From Bacteroidales bacterium (GTDB lineage: Bacteria > Bacteroidota > Bacteroidia > Bacteroidales > UBA932), in assembly GCA_017651225.1 (NCBI GenBank), contig JAGCDF010000073.1:1-35806 (forward strand): a stretch of 35,806 nt of DNA, read 5' to 3'. Numbering within the stretch: the stretch's first letter is position 1; every line of letters starts with the position of its first letter. Positions 21,841 to 33,510 of this stretch are shown in pieces. A program made the translations under genes and the position numbers. The notes beneath the pieces are model-generated. The model was not told the origin of the DNA. It worked only from the letters and a program-made list of their open reading frames with translations, and did not search any database.

Positions 21841-24384
21841 ATGGACGAGGTAAAGAATCCTGAAGAGATTCAAGAAGAAGTGAAAGGTATCATCGAACCG
21901 GTCGAAATCGACCACGAGATGCGTACCGCGTACATCGATTATTCGATGTCCGTGATCGTGTCCCGTGCCCTCCCGGATGCCCGGGACGGTCTGAAGCCGG
22001 TGCAGCGCCGCGTGCTCTTCGGCATGGACGGGCTGGGCTTGAACTATGGCGGACAGACCAAGAAGTCGGCCCGTATCGTGGGTGAGGTGCTCGGTAAGTT
22101 CCACCCGCACGGCGACTCCAGCGTGTACGACGCCATGGCGCGCCTGGCGCAGCCCTGGAACCAGCGCTACCCGCTGGTCTTCGGCCAGGGTAACTTCGGT
22201 TCGATGGACGGCGACCCTGTGGCCGCCATGCGATATACGGAAGCCAAACTCGAGAAGATGGCGGAGGACGTCCTGGCCGACCTGGAGAAGGACACCGTCG
22301 ACATGACGCTCAACTTCGACGACTCCCTCCAGGAGCCGACGGTGCTGCCGACCAAGCTCCCGCTCCTGCTGCTCAACGGCTCGGCGGGTATCGCCGTCGG
22401 TATGGCCACGAACATGGCCCCGCACAACCTGGGCGAGGTCTGCGACGCCATCTGCGCCTATATTGACAACCCGGACATCACCACCGAGGGCCTGATGGAG
22501 CACATCCAGGGCCCCGACTTCCCGACCGGCGGCATCATCATGGGCCGCCAGGGCATCATCGACGCGTACAACACCGGCCGCGGCCGCGTGGTGATCCGCG
22601 CCAAGGCCGAGATCGAGGAGGGGGACAACGGCCGCGAGACCATCGTGGTGACGGAAGTCCCGTACATGGTCAACAAGGCCGACATGCTCGCCCGCATCAG
22701 CGAAATGGTGCACGAAAAGAAGATTGAAGGGATCTCCGACATCCGTGAGCTGTCCAACCGCGAGGGACTCCGCATCGAGTTCCAGGTGAAGAAGGAAGCC
22801 AACGCGAACGTCGTCCTGAACACCCTCTTCAAATACACGGCGCTGCAGAGCAGCTTCTCCATCAACAACGTGGCCCTCGTGGGCGGCCGTCCCCGGACGC
22901 TCACCCTTAAGGACATGCTGGCCAACTTCGTCGACTTCCGCCACGAAGTGGTGGTCCGCCGCACGAAGTTCGACCTGGACAAGGCCCTCAAGCGCGCCCA
23001 CATCCTCGAAGGCCTGCTCAAGGCCATCGACGTGATCGACGAGATCATCGCCATCATCCGGGCCTCCCGCAGCGTCGACGACGCCAAGGCCACCCTCATG
23101 GCGACCTTCGGTTTCGACGACATCCAGGCGTCGGCCATCGTGGAGATGCGCCTGCGCCAGCTCACCGGCCTGGAGAAAGAGAAGCTGCAGGCGGAGTACG
23201 ACGAACTCGAGCGCTTCATCGCCCGCTGCCACGAGATCCTCGCCAGCGACGCTGAGCAGCTCGCCATCGTCAAGGCGGAGACCCAGGACCTGAAGGCCCG
23301 CTACGGCGATCCCCGCCGCACGGAGATCACCCTCTCCGACGACGAATTCAACCCCGAAGATTTCTACGCCGACGAGGACGTCGTCATCACGATTTCCCAC
23401 CTCGGCTACATCAAGCGCACCGCCCTCACGGAGTTCCGGACCCAGGCGCGCGGCGGCGTGGGCAAGAAGGCTAGCGCCACCCGCGACGAGGACTTCATCG
23501 AGCACATCTACGTGGCCAACATGCACTCCACGATGCTCTTCTTCACCGACAAGGGCATGTGCTACCGCCTCAAGGTCTACGAGCTGCCGGAAGGCACGCG
23601 CACGTCCAAGGGCCGCGCGGTGCAGAACCTCCTTTCCATCGACCCGGAGGACTGCATCCGCACCTATCTCAACGTCCGCTCCATCGAGAATCCGGAGTAC
23701 ACGGACAACCATTTCGTGATCCTCATCACGAAGCGCGGCGTTGTGAAGAAGACCAACCTGACGGAATATTCCAACAAACGCAGCCGCAACAAGGGCATCA
23801 TCGCCATCGGCATCCGCGAAGGGGACGAACTCCTCGACGCGCTGCTGACCGACGGCGCCCACGAGATCATGATCGCCGCCCGCAAGGGTCGTTGCTGCCG
23901 CTTCAACGAAGAAGAAGTCCGAGCCATCGGACGCAGCGGATCGGGTGTCCGCGGAATCAATATAGACGAGGACGACGAGGTGATCGGAGCCATCTCGGCC
24001 AACCCGAACGCAGAGGATGCAGCTGCCCATACCGTGCTGGTAGTCAGCGAGAACGGTTACGGCAAGCGGTCCGACCCTGACGAGTACCGCCTGACCTCAC
24101 GCGGTGCCAAGGGTGTCAAGACCATCAACATCACTGATAAGACTGGCCCGCTTGTTGCAATAAAGAGCGTGACGGAAGAGAATGATCTTATGATCATCAC
24201 GAAGTCCGGCCTGACCATCAGAATGGCTGTATCCGACATCCGGGTCGCCGGCAGGGCCACCCAGGGTGTGAGACTGATCAATATCCGGGAGGGAGATGCA
24301 ATCGCCGCGGTGTCACCGGTCGCCAAGGCGGAGGAAGAACTCCCGGAGGAGAATCCGGAAGCGGACACGGAAGTGACCGAGTAA
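21841..24384 (+). CDS. gyrA: DNA gyrase subunit A
   Basis: The 847-residue A subunit of gyrase cuts and rejoins DNA to introduce negative supercoils. The catalytic Tyr132 is in [10 protein letters not shown]. The quinolone-determining region [15 protein letters not shown] has Ser93 and Asp97, the wild-type residues at the positions of E. coli Ser83 and Asp87. GyrA-type features include the C-terminal beta-pinwheel with a GyrA box-like QTRGGVGKK variant ([18 protein letters not shown]) at about residue 536-550, which separates GyrA from ParC. The last ~155 codons (from about 23920) use clearly different codons from the rest. An acidic tail follows. Confidence 0.95.
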   Translation: MDEVKNPEEIQEEVKGIIEPVEIDHEMRTAYIDYSMSVIVSRALPDARDGLKPVQRRVLFGMDGLGLNYGGQTKKSARIVGEVLGKFHPHGDSSVYDAMARLAQPWNQRYPLVFGQGNFGSMDGDPVAAMRYTEAKLEKMAEDVLADLEKDTVDMTLNFDDSLQEPTVLPTKLPLLLLNGSAGIAVGMATNMAPHNLGEVCDAICAYIDNPDITTEGLMEHIQGPDFPTGGIIMGRQGIIDAYNTGRGRVVIRAKAEIEEGDNGRETIVVTEVPYMVNKADMLARISEMVHEKKIEGISDIRELSNREGLRIEFQVKKEANANVVLNTLFKYTALQSSFSINNVALVGGRPRTLTLKDMLANFVDFRHEVVVRRTKFDLDKALKRAHILEGLLKAIDVIDEIIAIIRASRSVDDAKATLMATFGFDDIQASAIVEMRLRQLTGLEKEKLQAEYDELERFIARCHEILASDAEQLAIVKAETQDLKARYGDPRRTEITLSDDEFNPEDFYADEDVVITISHLGYIKRTALTEFRTQARGGVGKKASATRDEDFIEHIYVANMHSTMLFFTDKGMCYRLKVYELPEGTRTSKGRAVQNLLSIDPEDCIRTYLNVRSIENPEYTDNHFVILITKRGVVKKTNLTEYSNKRSRNKGIIAIGIREGDELLDALLTDGAHEIMIAARKGRCCRFNEEEVRAIGRSGSGVRGINIDEDDEVIGAISANPNAEDAAAHTVLVVSENGYGKRSDPDEYRLTSRGAKGVKTINITDKTGPLVAIKSVTEENDLMIITKSGLTIRMAVSDIRVAGRATQGVRLINIREGDAIAAVSPVAKAEEELPEENPEADTEVTE

Positions 24385-24427
24385 AGCGAACAGAAACTAA
24401 TTTAAATTATTAACAACGAATAACCCA

Positions 24428-25741
24428 ATGAAAAAGTTTGTAGCAATCCTCGCACTCGCTGCCACCATGTTCGCAGTGAATGCCCAGGCGCAGAACAAAG
24501 AAGTAGCTGCCGCCAAGGCCGCCCTTGAGAAGGCTCAGGCAGCTGCCGAGAACCCGAAACAGAACACCAAGCTCGCCACCTGGCTGAAGTATGGCGAGGC
24601 CCTGGTGAAAGCTTATGCTGCCCCCTCCGGCGCCGCCTGGGTGGGCATGTCCATGCAGGAATTCCAGATGCTGGCCGGTGAGCGCGCCCAGAGCGAGAGC
24701 CAGGTCGTGGTCGGCGGCGAGCAGATGACCAAGCGCGTCTTCGCCAACAAGAACATCTACTTCAACGAGGCTGGCCAGGTGGCCATCATCGAAGTCACCC
24801 AGCCCGTCGTGGCCGATCCGCTCGACAAGGCCCTCAACGCTTACGCCAAGGCCGCCGAGCTCGATCCGAAGGGCACCAAGACCAAGGAGATCAACGCCGC
24901 CCTCGAGGACATCGCCTCCAAGTTCACGGACGATGCCTACAGCGCCTACAGCCTCGGCAACATGAAGGGCGCTTCCGAGCTCTTCGAGAAGGCCGCGAAG
25001 GCTTCCGCCACCGCTCCGCTGAACGTCGTGGACACCTCCGCCATCTACAACGCCGGCTTCGTGGCCTGGGCTTCCCAGGACTGGGCCCGCGCCAACAACT
25101 TCCTCGGCCAGTGCGAGAAGCTCGGCTACTACGAGAAAGGTGAGGTCTATGCCAAGCTCGCCGACGTGGCCACCGGCCTCGGCGACGCCGCCGCTTCCAA
25201 GAAATACCTCGAGACCGGTATGACCAAGTTCCCGGAGAACCAGAGCGTGCTGATCGGCCTGATCAACTACTACCTCAACAGCGGCGACGACACCGCCCGC
25301 CTGTTCGAACTCTTCGAGGACGCCAAGAAGAACGAGCCGGACAACGCTTCCCTCTACTATGTGGAAGGCAACGCCCGCAAGAAACTCGGCCAGACCGAGG
25401 AGGCCCTCGCCGCTTACGACAAAGCCACGCAGGTCAACCCGAACTACGAGTGGGGCTACATCGGCAAGGGTATCGCTCTCTACGACCTCGCCGTCGAGCT
25501 GCAGGACAAGGCCAACAACGAGATGGACAACGACAAGTACATGGCGTTGATGGGTGAGTTCGAGAAGGCCCTCAAGGGTTGCATCGAGCCGTTCGAGAAG
25601 GCTTTCAACCTGGTCCAGGACAACGAGATCAAGGCCAACCTGGCCGAGTACCTCAAGAACGCCTGCTTCCGCTTCCGCAACGAGGGTGCTGAGTTCCAGG
25701 CGAAGTACGACAAGTACAACGCCGCTGCCAGCCAGCGCTAA
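24428..25741 (+). CDS. secreted tetratricopeptide repeat protein
   Basis: The 437-residue protein has a clear signal peptide (MKKFVAILALAATMFAVNAQAQ) and several TPR-type helical repeats between about residues 130 and 400. The clearest is NASLYYVEGNARKKLGQTEEALAAYDKATQVNPNYEWGYIGKGIALYDL. TPRs mediate protein-protein contacts. It is probably periplasmic or outer-membrane associated. Codon use is extremely biased towards the preferred G/C codons, which suggests high expression. It follows gyrA by 43 nt and has no clear TAnnTTTG element of its own. Its partner is unknown. Confidence 0.85.
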   Translation: MKKFVAILALAATMFAVNAQAQNKEVAAAKAALEKAQAAAENPKQNTKLATWLKYGEALVKAYAAPSGAAWVGMSMQEFQMLAGERAQSESQVVVGGEQMTKRVFANKNIYFNEAGQVAIIEVTQPVVADPLDKALNAYAKAAELDPKGTKTKEINAALEDIASKFTDDAYSAYSLGNMKGASELFEKAAKASATAPLNVVDTSAIYNAGFVAWASQDWARANNFLGQCEKLGYYEKGEVYAKLADVATGLGDAAASKKYLETGMTKFPENQSVLIGLINYYLNSGDDTARLFELFEDAKKNEPDNASLYYVEGNARKKLGQTEEALAAYDKATQVNPNYEWGYIGKGIALYDLAVELQDKANNEMDNDKYMALMGEFEKALKGCIEPFEKAFNLVQDNEIKANLAEYLKNACFRFRNEGAEFQAKYDKYNAAASQR

Positions 25742-25753
25742 TCTGCGAAAGAA

Positions 25754-26872
25754 TTAATCTTCGATCCCGCACGTGTTCTTGACACGTTCCCAGGTCGAGA
25801 TCATATTATCAAAATCTGAAGGAGTGAGCCAATCGTTTCGACGGTTGGCCCATTCTTTTATAAAGACCGTGGCGTAACTGTCGGGCAGGAGGCGCTCCGG
25901 CAGCGTGCACCACAGGAAGCGGAGCTCCGGCTCCAGCATCCGTTTCTCGCCCGTGATCGGGTCGTGGGTGAAACGGAGCGTGGCGGCCAGGCCCAGCCGC
26001 GAATTGATGATGCTCATGTTGGAGATGGCGTTGCCCAGCGAATAGATCACGGGCACGCCCTTGATGTGCGTGGTGTCCTGCACCACGTGCGGGTGGGAGC
26101 CCACGATGGCGTCCACGCCCTGCGAGACCAGCCAGTTGGCCCAGGATACCTCCGAGGCGTCCGGGTTGAGTTGGTATTCCGTGCCCCAGTGGGGCAGGGC
26201 GACGACGAAGTCGGCGCCGCGCTCGCGGGCGCTCCGGATGGCCTTGCTGATATCCTCCTTGTTCATGCGGTTGGCCTTGGGCCAGGCCGCGTCGGCGCCG
26301 GTGTTGGTGCCGTAGGTGAAATTGACCAGCGCGATCGTCACCCCGTGGCGGGCGAGCATCAGGGGGTAGGTCTCCTCCAGCTCTTTCTGGTTGCGGGCGG
26401 CGCCGGTCTGGCGCACGCCGAGCGAGTCGCGGATCTGCTCATACACGTCCAGGGTGCGCTTCAGGCCGCTCGCGCCGCGGTCGAGGACGTGGTTGTTGCC
26501 CGTCAGGAAAACGTCGATCCCGCAGTCCTCCGCCAGGTACCAGGCGTAGTAGTCCGGCGTCGAGAACACCGGGTAGCCGGTGTAGGGCTCGCCGCCCAGC
26601 GGAAACTCCAGGTTGGCCACCGCGATATCCGCTTCGCGCAACACCGGCGAGACCTTCTCCAGGAAGGTGCGGTGGTCACGCACCAGCTGCTTGGCGTGCA
26701 TCATCACGTCGCCGATCACGATCATGCTCACGGTGTCGGGCGCGGTGAGCATCGCTTTCGGGAACGGGATTTGATATTGATTGCTGAAGCGGGGATAATC
26801 GTGGCGCTGGGCCCGTGCGCTGAAGGTGCAGAGAAGCGTCAGAAACAGGAGTATAAGGCGGGTCGTTTTCAT
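25754..26872 (-). CDS. CapA family protein (PGA_cap metallophosphatase-like)
   Basis: The 372-residue protein has a signal peptide (MKTTRLILLFLTLLCTFSARAQ) and a PGA_cap/CapA fold related to calcineurin-like phosphatases. Metal-binding motifs are visible: IVIGDVMMHAKQ, VANLEFPLGG, LTGNNHVLDRG, ALPHWGTEYQ and VGSHPHVVQ. CapA proteins were named for poly-gamma-glutamate capsule synthesis, but most stand-alone members have unknown substrates in the envelope. ATG 26872 was chosen over an in-frame TTG at 26884, which falls within the promoter. It is convergent with the TPR gene and only 12 nt separate the two stops; no strong terminator is seen between. Confidence 0.88.
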   Translation of the reverse strand: MKTTRLILLFLTLLCTFSARAQRHDYPRFSNQYQIPFPKAMLTAPDTVSMIVIGDVMMHAKQLVRDHRTFLEKVSPVLREADIAVANLEFPLGGEPYTGYPVFSTPDYYAWYLAEDCGIDVFLTGNNHVLDRGASGLKRTLDVYEQIRDSLGVRQTGAARNQKELEETYPLMLARHGVTIALVNFTYGTNTGADAAWPKANRMNKEDISKAIRSARERGADFVVALPHWGTEYQLNPDASEVSWANWLVSQGVDAIVGSHPHVVQDTTHIKGVPVIYSLGNAISNMSIINSRLGLAATLRFTHDPITGEKRMLEPELRFLWCTLPERLLPDSYATVFIKEWANRRNDWLTPSDFDNMISTWERVKNTCGIED

Positions 26873-26881
26873 AAAATTGTG

Positions 26882-26889
26882 CAAATATA
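26882..26889 (-). promoter_or_regulatory. -7 promoter element for the capA-like gene
   Basis: TATATTTG on the minus strand matches TAnnTTTG and lies only 10 nt before the ATG at 26872, implying a 5' leader of about 4 nt. Confidence 0.5.
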
Positions 26890-26899
26890 AGACTTTTTG

Positions 26900-26907
26900 T
26901 ATTTTTG
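26900..26907 (+). promoter_or_regulatory. -7 promoter element for the SPOR lipoprotein operon
   Basis: TATTTTTG matches TAnnTTTG, 10 nt before the ATG at 26918. ATTG at 26876-26879 with a 20-nt spacer is a 3-of-4 match to the -33 box. Confidence 0.5.
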
Positions 26908-26917
26908 TAAGTTAAAT

Positions 26918-27508
26918 ATGAGAAAAGCTATCATCATCGTGGCGTTTGCCGTTACCGCCTGCCTGCTGCAGGGATGCGATTTCTTCCGCGTCCTGGCCGG
27001 CCGGCCCACCTCCCGTGAGATCGAGGAGAAGCGCAAGGCGATCCTGCTGTTGGACGCGGTGCTGCCGCAGAACCAGACGGACACCGTCCAGGTGGACGCC
27101 CTGACGGAGCCTGCCGTCGACACGCCGGCGGAGACCCTGCCGGCGACGGAACCTGCCAAGGAGCCTGCGACGAACCAGGAAGTCAAGCAGGAGGTCAAGC
27201 AGCCGACCACCGGCAGTACGGGCGGCATCCGCGTCTCGACGCGGAAGGCCGACACCTTCGCCGACCCCAAACCGGCCTATCGTTACTATGTCATGATCGG
27301 CACCTTCGGGAGCCGCGACAACGCTGTCCGGCTGTCCGGCAAGGCGGGGGAGGCCGGCTACCCGGTCACGCTCCTGCCGTTCGCCAACGGCATGACGACC
27401 GTGGCGGTCTGCCCGACCAACGACTTCGGCGACGTGTGCGCCGCGCTCGAGAAGCTTCGCAAGGAGGCCTTCTGTCCGAAGGACGCCTGCATCCTCAAGA
27501 TTGAGTAG
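26918..27508 (+). CDS. SPOR-domain lipoprotein
   Basis: The 196-residue protein has a lipoprotein signal (MRKAIIIVAFAVTACLLQGC, acylated Cys20) and a Pro/Glu/Thr-rich linker (residues ~50-115). A C-terminal SPOR domain follows (about 120-195; YRYYVMIGTFGSRDNAVRLSGKAGEAGYPVTLLPFANGMTTVAV). SPOR domains bind denuded peptidoglycan at division sites. It would be anchored in the outer or inner membrane facing the periplasm. It is 2 nt upstream of the M28-TonB gene and clearly in one operon with it. Confidence 0.88.
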   Translation: MRKAIIIVAFAVTACLLQGCDFFRVLAGRPTSREIEEKRKAILLLDAVLPQNQTDTVQVDALTEPAVDTPAETLPATEPAKEPATNQEVKQEVKQPTTGSTGGIRVSTRKADTFADPKPAYRYYVMIGTFGSRDNAVRLSGKAGEAGYPVTLLPFANGMTTVAVCPTNDFGDVCAALEKLRKEAFCPKDACILKIE

Positions 27509-27510
27509 CC

Positions 27511-28830
27511 ATGAGACGGATCCTGACCGGCCTGTTCCTCTTCCTGCCCCTGCTTGCCGCCGCCCAGCTCCGCCCCGCCTACGGGGCGCTGGAGGACAGC
27601 GAAGCCGTGGCCGCGATGAAGGAGCACGTCAGCTTCCTCGCCTCCGCCGCCCTGGAAGGCCGCAAGGCCGGCTCGGAAGGGGAGCGCGAGGCGGCCGTCT
27701 ACGTGTCCGAGGTGCTGGAATCCTACGGCCTCGACCTGCTGAACGGCCCGGAGGGCGACGTCTTCGGCCTGAAGCGGGAGAACGGCGACACGCTCACCTC
27801 CCGCAATGTCCTCGCCTGCATCCCCGGCTACGACCCGGCCCTGCGCGAGCACTACATCGTGATCGGCGCCCGGCTCGACAACCTCGGCCTGACGACCTAC
27901 AGCGTGGACGGCGCCACCCGCGAGCGCATCTACTACGGCGCCAACGGCAACGCTTCCGGCGTGGCCGTCCTGCTCGAACTCGCCCGCATGCTTTCCCGCA
28001 ACAGCGTGCTGCTCCGGCGTTCCGTGATCATCGCCGCCTTCGGCTCCTCGCTGGAGACGGGCGCGGGCGCCTGGTACTTCCTGAACCGCTCCTTCCCGCA
28101 GCCGGAGCGGATCGACGCGATGATCAACCTCGACATGCTCGGCACGGGCACGAACGGATTCTACGCCTACACGGCGTCGAACCCCGACCTGAACGTCCTC
28201 CTGGAGCAGGTGAACGCCACGCTGGAGCCCGTCCTGCCGCAGCTGGTGTCGATGGAGCCCGTGAGCTCCGACCACCGCATCTTCTACGACAAGGAGATCC
28301 CGTCCGTCTTCTTCACGACGGGCCGCTACCCCGAATACAACACCGACCGTGACACCGCCTCCATCCTCGAATACGACGGCATGGAGCGCGAGCTCGAATA
28401 CCTCTACAACTTCTCCGTCGCGCTGGTGAACGGGCGCAAGCCCGAGTTCCGCCGCGACGCTTCGAAGGACAGCGGCGCCGCCGGCGACGTGGTGTCCTTC
28501 TTCGACTGCGACGTCAAGCCCACATTCTTCCGGTCCAACGACCCCGCCGACTTCCTGCAGCGCTGGGTCTACACCTATCTGCGCTACCCGCAGAGCGCGA
28601 TCGACGAGGGGGTGCAGGGGCGCGTGCTCGTGGACTTCGTCATCGACGAGAAGGGCAAGGTCGGGCAGGTGAAGGTCGCCCGCGGGGTGGATCCCCGCCT
28701 GGACGACGAAGCCGTGCGCGTGATCGCCGCGTCGCCCGACTGGAAGCCGGGCCAGGTGCGCGGCAAGAAGGTGAAGACCGCCCTGTCGGTCTATGTGGAA
28801 TTCAGATTGGAGAGAAAGAAGAAAAAATAG
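27511..28830 (+). CDS. M28-like peptidase (probable pseudoenzyme) fused to a TonB C-terminal domain
   Basis: The 439-residue exported protein (signal MRRILTGLFLFLPLLAAAQ) has an M28/Zn-peptidase-like fold at about residues 30-305 and a TonB C-terminal domain at about 350-435 (YLRYPQSAIDEGVQGRVLVDFVIDEKG, then ALSVYVEFRL). The M28 metal site looks dismantled. The usual GAHxDHxG is GARLDNLG (His becomes Arg121), the DDNASG aspartate is replaced in GANGNASG (145-146), the EE pair aligns with SL at 180-181 (Glu182 is one place away) and the last His is Asn277. Only Asp208 (INLDMLG) remains. It is likely a binding or structural protein rather than a protease. It is co-transcribed with the SPOR lipoprotein and leuS. 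Confidence 0.8.
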   Translation: MRRILTGLFLFLPLLAAAQLRPAYGALEDSEAVAAMKEHVSFLASAALEGRKAGSEGEREAAVYVSEVLESYGLDLLNGPEGDVFGLKRENGDTLTSRNVLACIPGYDPALREHYIVIGARLDNLGLTTYSVDGATRERIYYGANGNASGVAVLLELARMLSRNSVLLRRSVIIAAFGSSLETGAGAWYFLNRSFPQPERIDAMINLDMLGTGTNGFYAYTASNPDLNVLLEQVNATLEPVLPQLVSMEPVSSDHRIFYDKEIPSVFFTTGRYPEYNTDRDTASILEYDGMERELEYLYNFSVALVNGRKPEFRRDASKDSGAAGDVVSFFDCDVKPTFFRSNDPADFLQRWVYTYLRYPQSAIDEGVQGRVLVDFVIDEKGKVGQVKVARGVDPRLDDEAVRVIAASPDWKPGQVRGKKVKTALSVYVEFRLERKKKK

Positions 28831-28833
28831 TGT

Positions 28834-31565
<2,732 letters not shown>

Positions 31566-31569
<4 letters not shown>

Positions 31570-32489
31570 CGCGCAAGGCCGTTCTCCATACCGTCTGGGA
31601 GTACATCATCCTGACCGTCGCGTGCTTCATCTTCGCGATGGCCTGGGAGTGCTTCATGATTCCCAACGGGATGTCGGCCGGCGGCCTGATGGGTCTGTCG
31701 ACCATCATCCAGTACGCCACCGCCGGCGTGGTGCCGGCCCAGTACACCTACTTCGCCATCAACGCCGTGCTCATCATCGTCGCCGTGTGGGCGATGGGGA
31801 TCGGCTTCGGCTTCAAGACCATCTGGTGCATCATCTTCTCCAGCGTCGCGATGCACATCGTGGCCGGGCTGCCGGTCATGCACGCCATCCCCGGCTCCTT
31901 CTTCTATATGGAGGAGCGCCTGCTGATCCCGGTCGTGGCCGGTGTGTTCGAATCGGTGGGCCTGGGGCTCGTGCTCCGCTACGGCGGCAGCACGGGCGGC
32001 ACGGACATCATCGCCCTGATGGTCAACAAGTACTGGCCCGTCTCGCTCGGGTCCGTCTTCCTGGTTTCCGACGTGGTGATCTGCGCCCTGCTGCTCTGCC
32101 TCCCGGAGAAGAACTTCTCCGATATGTGCTACGGCCTCACGGAGGTGGTCATCTTCTCGATGGTCATCGACCTGGTCGTGGGCGGCAAGCGCTCCTCCTA
32201 CCAGCTGCTGGTCTTCTCGGAGCACTACGACAAGATCGCCGACCACATCATCCACAAGATGGACCGCGGCGTGACGGTGCTCAAGGCCCAGGGCTGGTTC
32301 ACCAAGGCCGACAAGAACGTGCTGCTGATCCTGATCAACCAGACGCAGCTCTCCGGCCTCTCGCAGGTCATCAAGGAGATCGACCCCCGCGCCTTCATGA
32401 CCATCTCCCCGACCCACAACGTCTACGGCGAGGGCTTCGAGGAGATCAAGACGGGCGTCCATCTGAAAAAGAAACATAAACATGAATAA
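31566..32489 (+). CDS. YitT family membrane protein (first copy)
   Basis: The 307-residue protein has five or so membrane segments in its first ~200 residues and a C-terminal DUF2179 domain (about 215-295, [45 protein letters not shown]). The family motif [19 protein letters not shown] is clear. YitT proteins are inner-membrane proteins of unclear function. ATG 31566 overlaps the leuS stop by 4 nt. It overlaps the following paralogue by 8 nt, so all three are translationally coupled. Confidence 0.9.
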
Positions 32490-33414
32490 CAAGAAATTCT
32501 GGATCGGGGTGAAGGAATACTTCCTGATCACCCTCGGCGTGACGATGTACGTGATGGGATGGATCATCTTCCTGATCCCGAACAACATGATCGGCGGCGG
32601 CGTGACGGGCCTAGGCTCCATCGTCCAGTACGCGACCAACGGCGTCATCAAGATCGGTTACACCTACTTCGTCGTCAACGCGGGCCTGCTCGTCGCGGCC
32701 CTCTTCACGCTGGGGCGCAGCTTCGGCGCCAAGTCCATCTACGCCATCCTGCTCACTTCCGTCCTGCTCAACGCCGCGCAGGGCATCTTCCCGGACCAGA
32801 TCATCCAGACCCTCGCGCTCGATAACGGCAAACTGATGTGCACCATCATGGGCGGCATCATGGTCGGTATCGGCATCGGCCTGTCGATGTCGCAGGGCGG
32901 CAGCACGGGCGGCACCGACATCATCGCGCTGATCGTCAACAAGTACCGCAACGTCTCGCCGGGGCGCATGATCCTCATCCTCGATGCCGTCATCATCCTG
33001 TCCTCGCTCCTGGTGCCCTCCTACATGGCGGACGGCACGCTGATGAGCTGGCCGGACAAGATCACGACCGTCGTCTACGGTTTCATCTTGATCACGATCG
33101 TGAGCACGGTGCTCGACCTCTACCTGACCGGCTCCCGCCAGTCGGTGCAGATTTTCGTGCTCTCGCCGAAGTTCGCCGAGATCGCGGATGCGATCACCAA
33201 CGAGCTGCACCGCGGCGTGACCGTCTTCAACGGCAAGGGCTGGTACACCAAGCATGACACGGAAGTGGTCATGGTGATCACTCGCAAAGCGGATTTGAAC
33301 GTTTTTTTAAAGTGCATCAATTCGATCGATCCGAACGCTTTTATTTCCGTTTCATCGGTAACTGGCGTGTACGGACAGGGATTTGATAAATTCAAATCGG
33401 GCAATAAAAAATAA
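32482..33414 (+). CDS. YitT family membrane protein (second copy)
   Basis: The 310-residue paralogue of the preceding protein has the same layout: about five membrane segments, the motif [19 protein letters not shown] and a C-terminal DUF2179 domain (about 220-300, VQIFVLSPKFAEIADAITNELHRGVTVFNGKGWYTKHDTEVVMVI). The two differ widely outside these motifs, so the duplication is old. The pair may form a heteromer. It ends the leuS operon and is followed by a hairpin. Confidence 0.9.
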   Translation: MNNKKFWIGVKEYFLITLGVTMYVMGWIIFLIPNNMIGGGVTGLGSIVQYATNGVIKIGYTYFVVNAGLLVAALFTLGRSFGAKSIYAILLTSVLLNAAQGIFPDQIIQTLALDNGKLMCTIMGGIMVGIGIGLSMSQGGSTGGTDIIALIVNKYRNVSPGRMILILDAVIILSSLLVPSYMADGTLMSWPDKITTVVYGFILITIVSTVLDLYLTGSRQSVQIFVLSPKFAEIADAITNELHRGVTVFNGKGWYTKHDTEVVMVITRKADLNVFLKCINSIDPNAFISVSSVTGVYGQGFDKFKSGNKK

Positions 33415-33434
33415 TTTCAAATCAAAAATCACAA

Positions 33435-33442
33435 TATTTTTG
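33435..33442 (+). promoter_or_regulatory. distal -7 promoter element for the AraC gene
   Basis: TATTTTTG matches TAnnTTTG, upstream of the hairpin at 33448-33476. Transcripts starting here would have to pass the hairpin. Confidence 0.35.
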
Positions 33443-33447
33443 TTTAC

Positions 33448-33480
33448 CCCCGGACTGCCCCCTGGAAAGTTCGGGGCATT
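33448..33480 (+). terminator. terminator or attenuator hairpin after the leuS-YitT operon
   Basis: CCCCGGACT (33448-33456) pairs with AGTTCGGGG (33468-33476) over 9 bp with one G-T pair and an 11-nt loop, then CATTTATT. A shorter alternative, TGCCCC (33456-33461) with GGGGCA (33473-33478), is mutually exclusive. Confidence 0.6.
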
Positions 33481-33483
33481 TAT

Positions 33484-33491
33484 TACATTTG
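33484..33491 (+). promoter_or_regulatory. proximal -7 promoter element for the AraC gene
   Basis: TACATTTG matches TAnnTTTG, 19 nt before the ATG at 33511. Confidence 0.5.
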
Positions 33492-33510
33492 CGCACACTG
33501 TTATTATCCG

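Noticed and set aside
25742-25753. Terminator between the TPR and CapA genes
   Set aside because: Only a weak, bulged stem can be drawn around 25746-25762 and it overlaps the CapA stop; not good enough to call.
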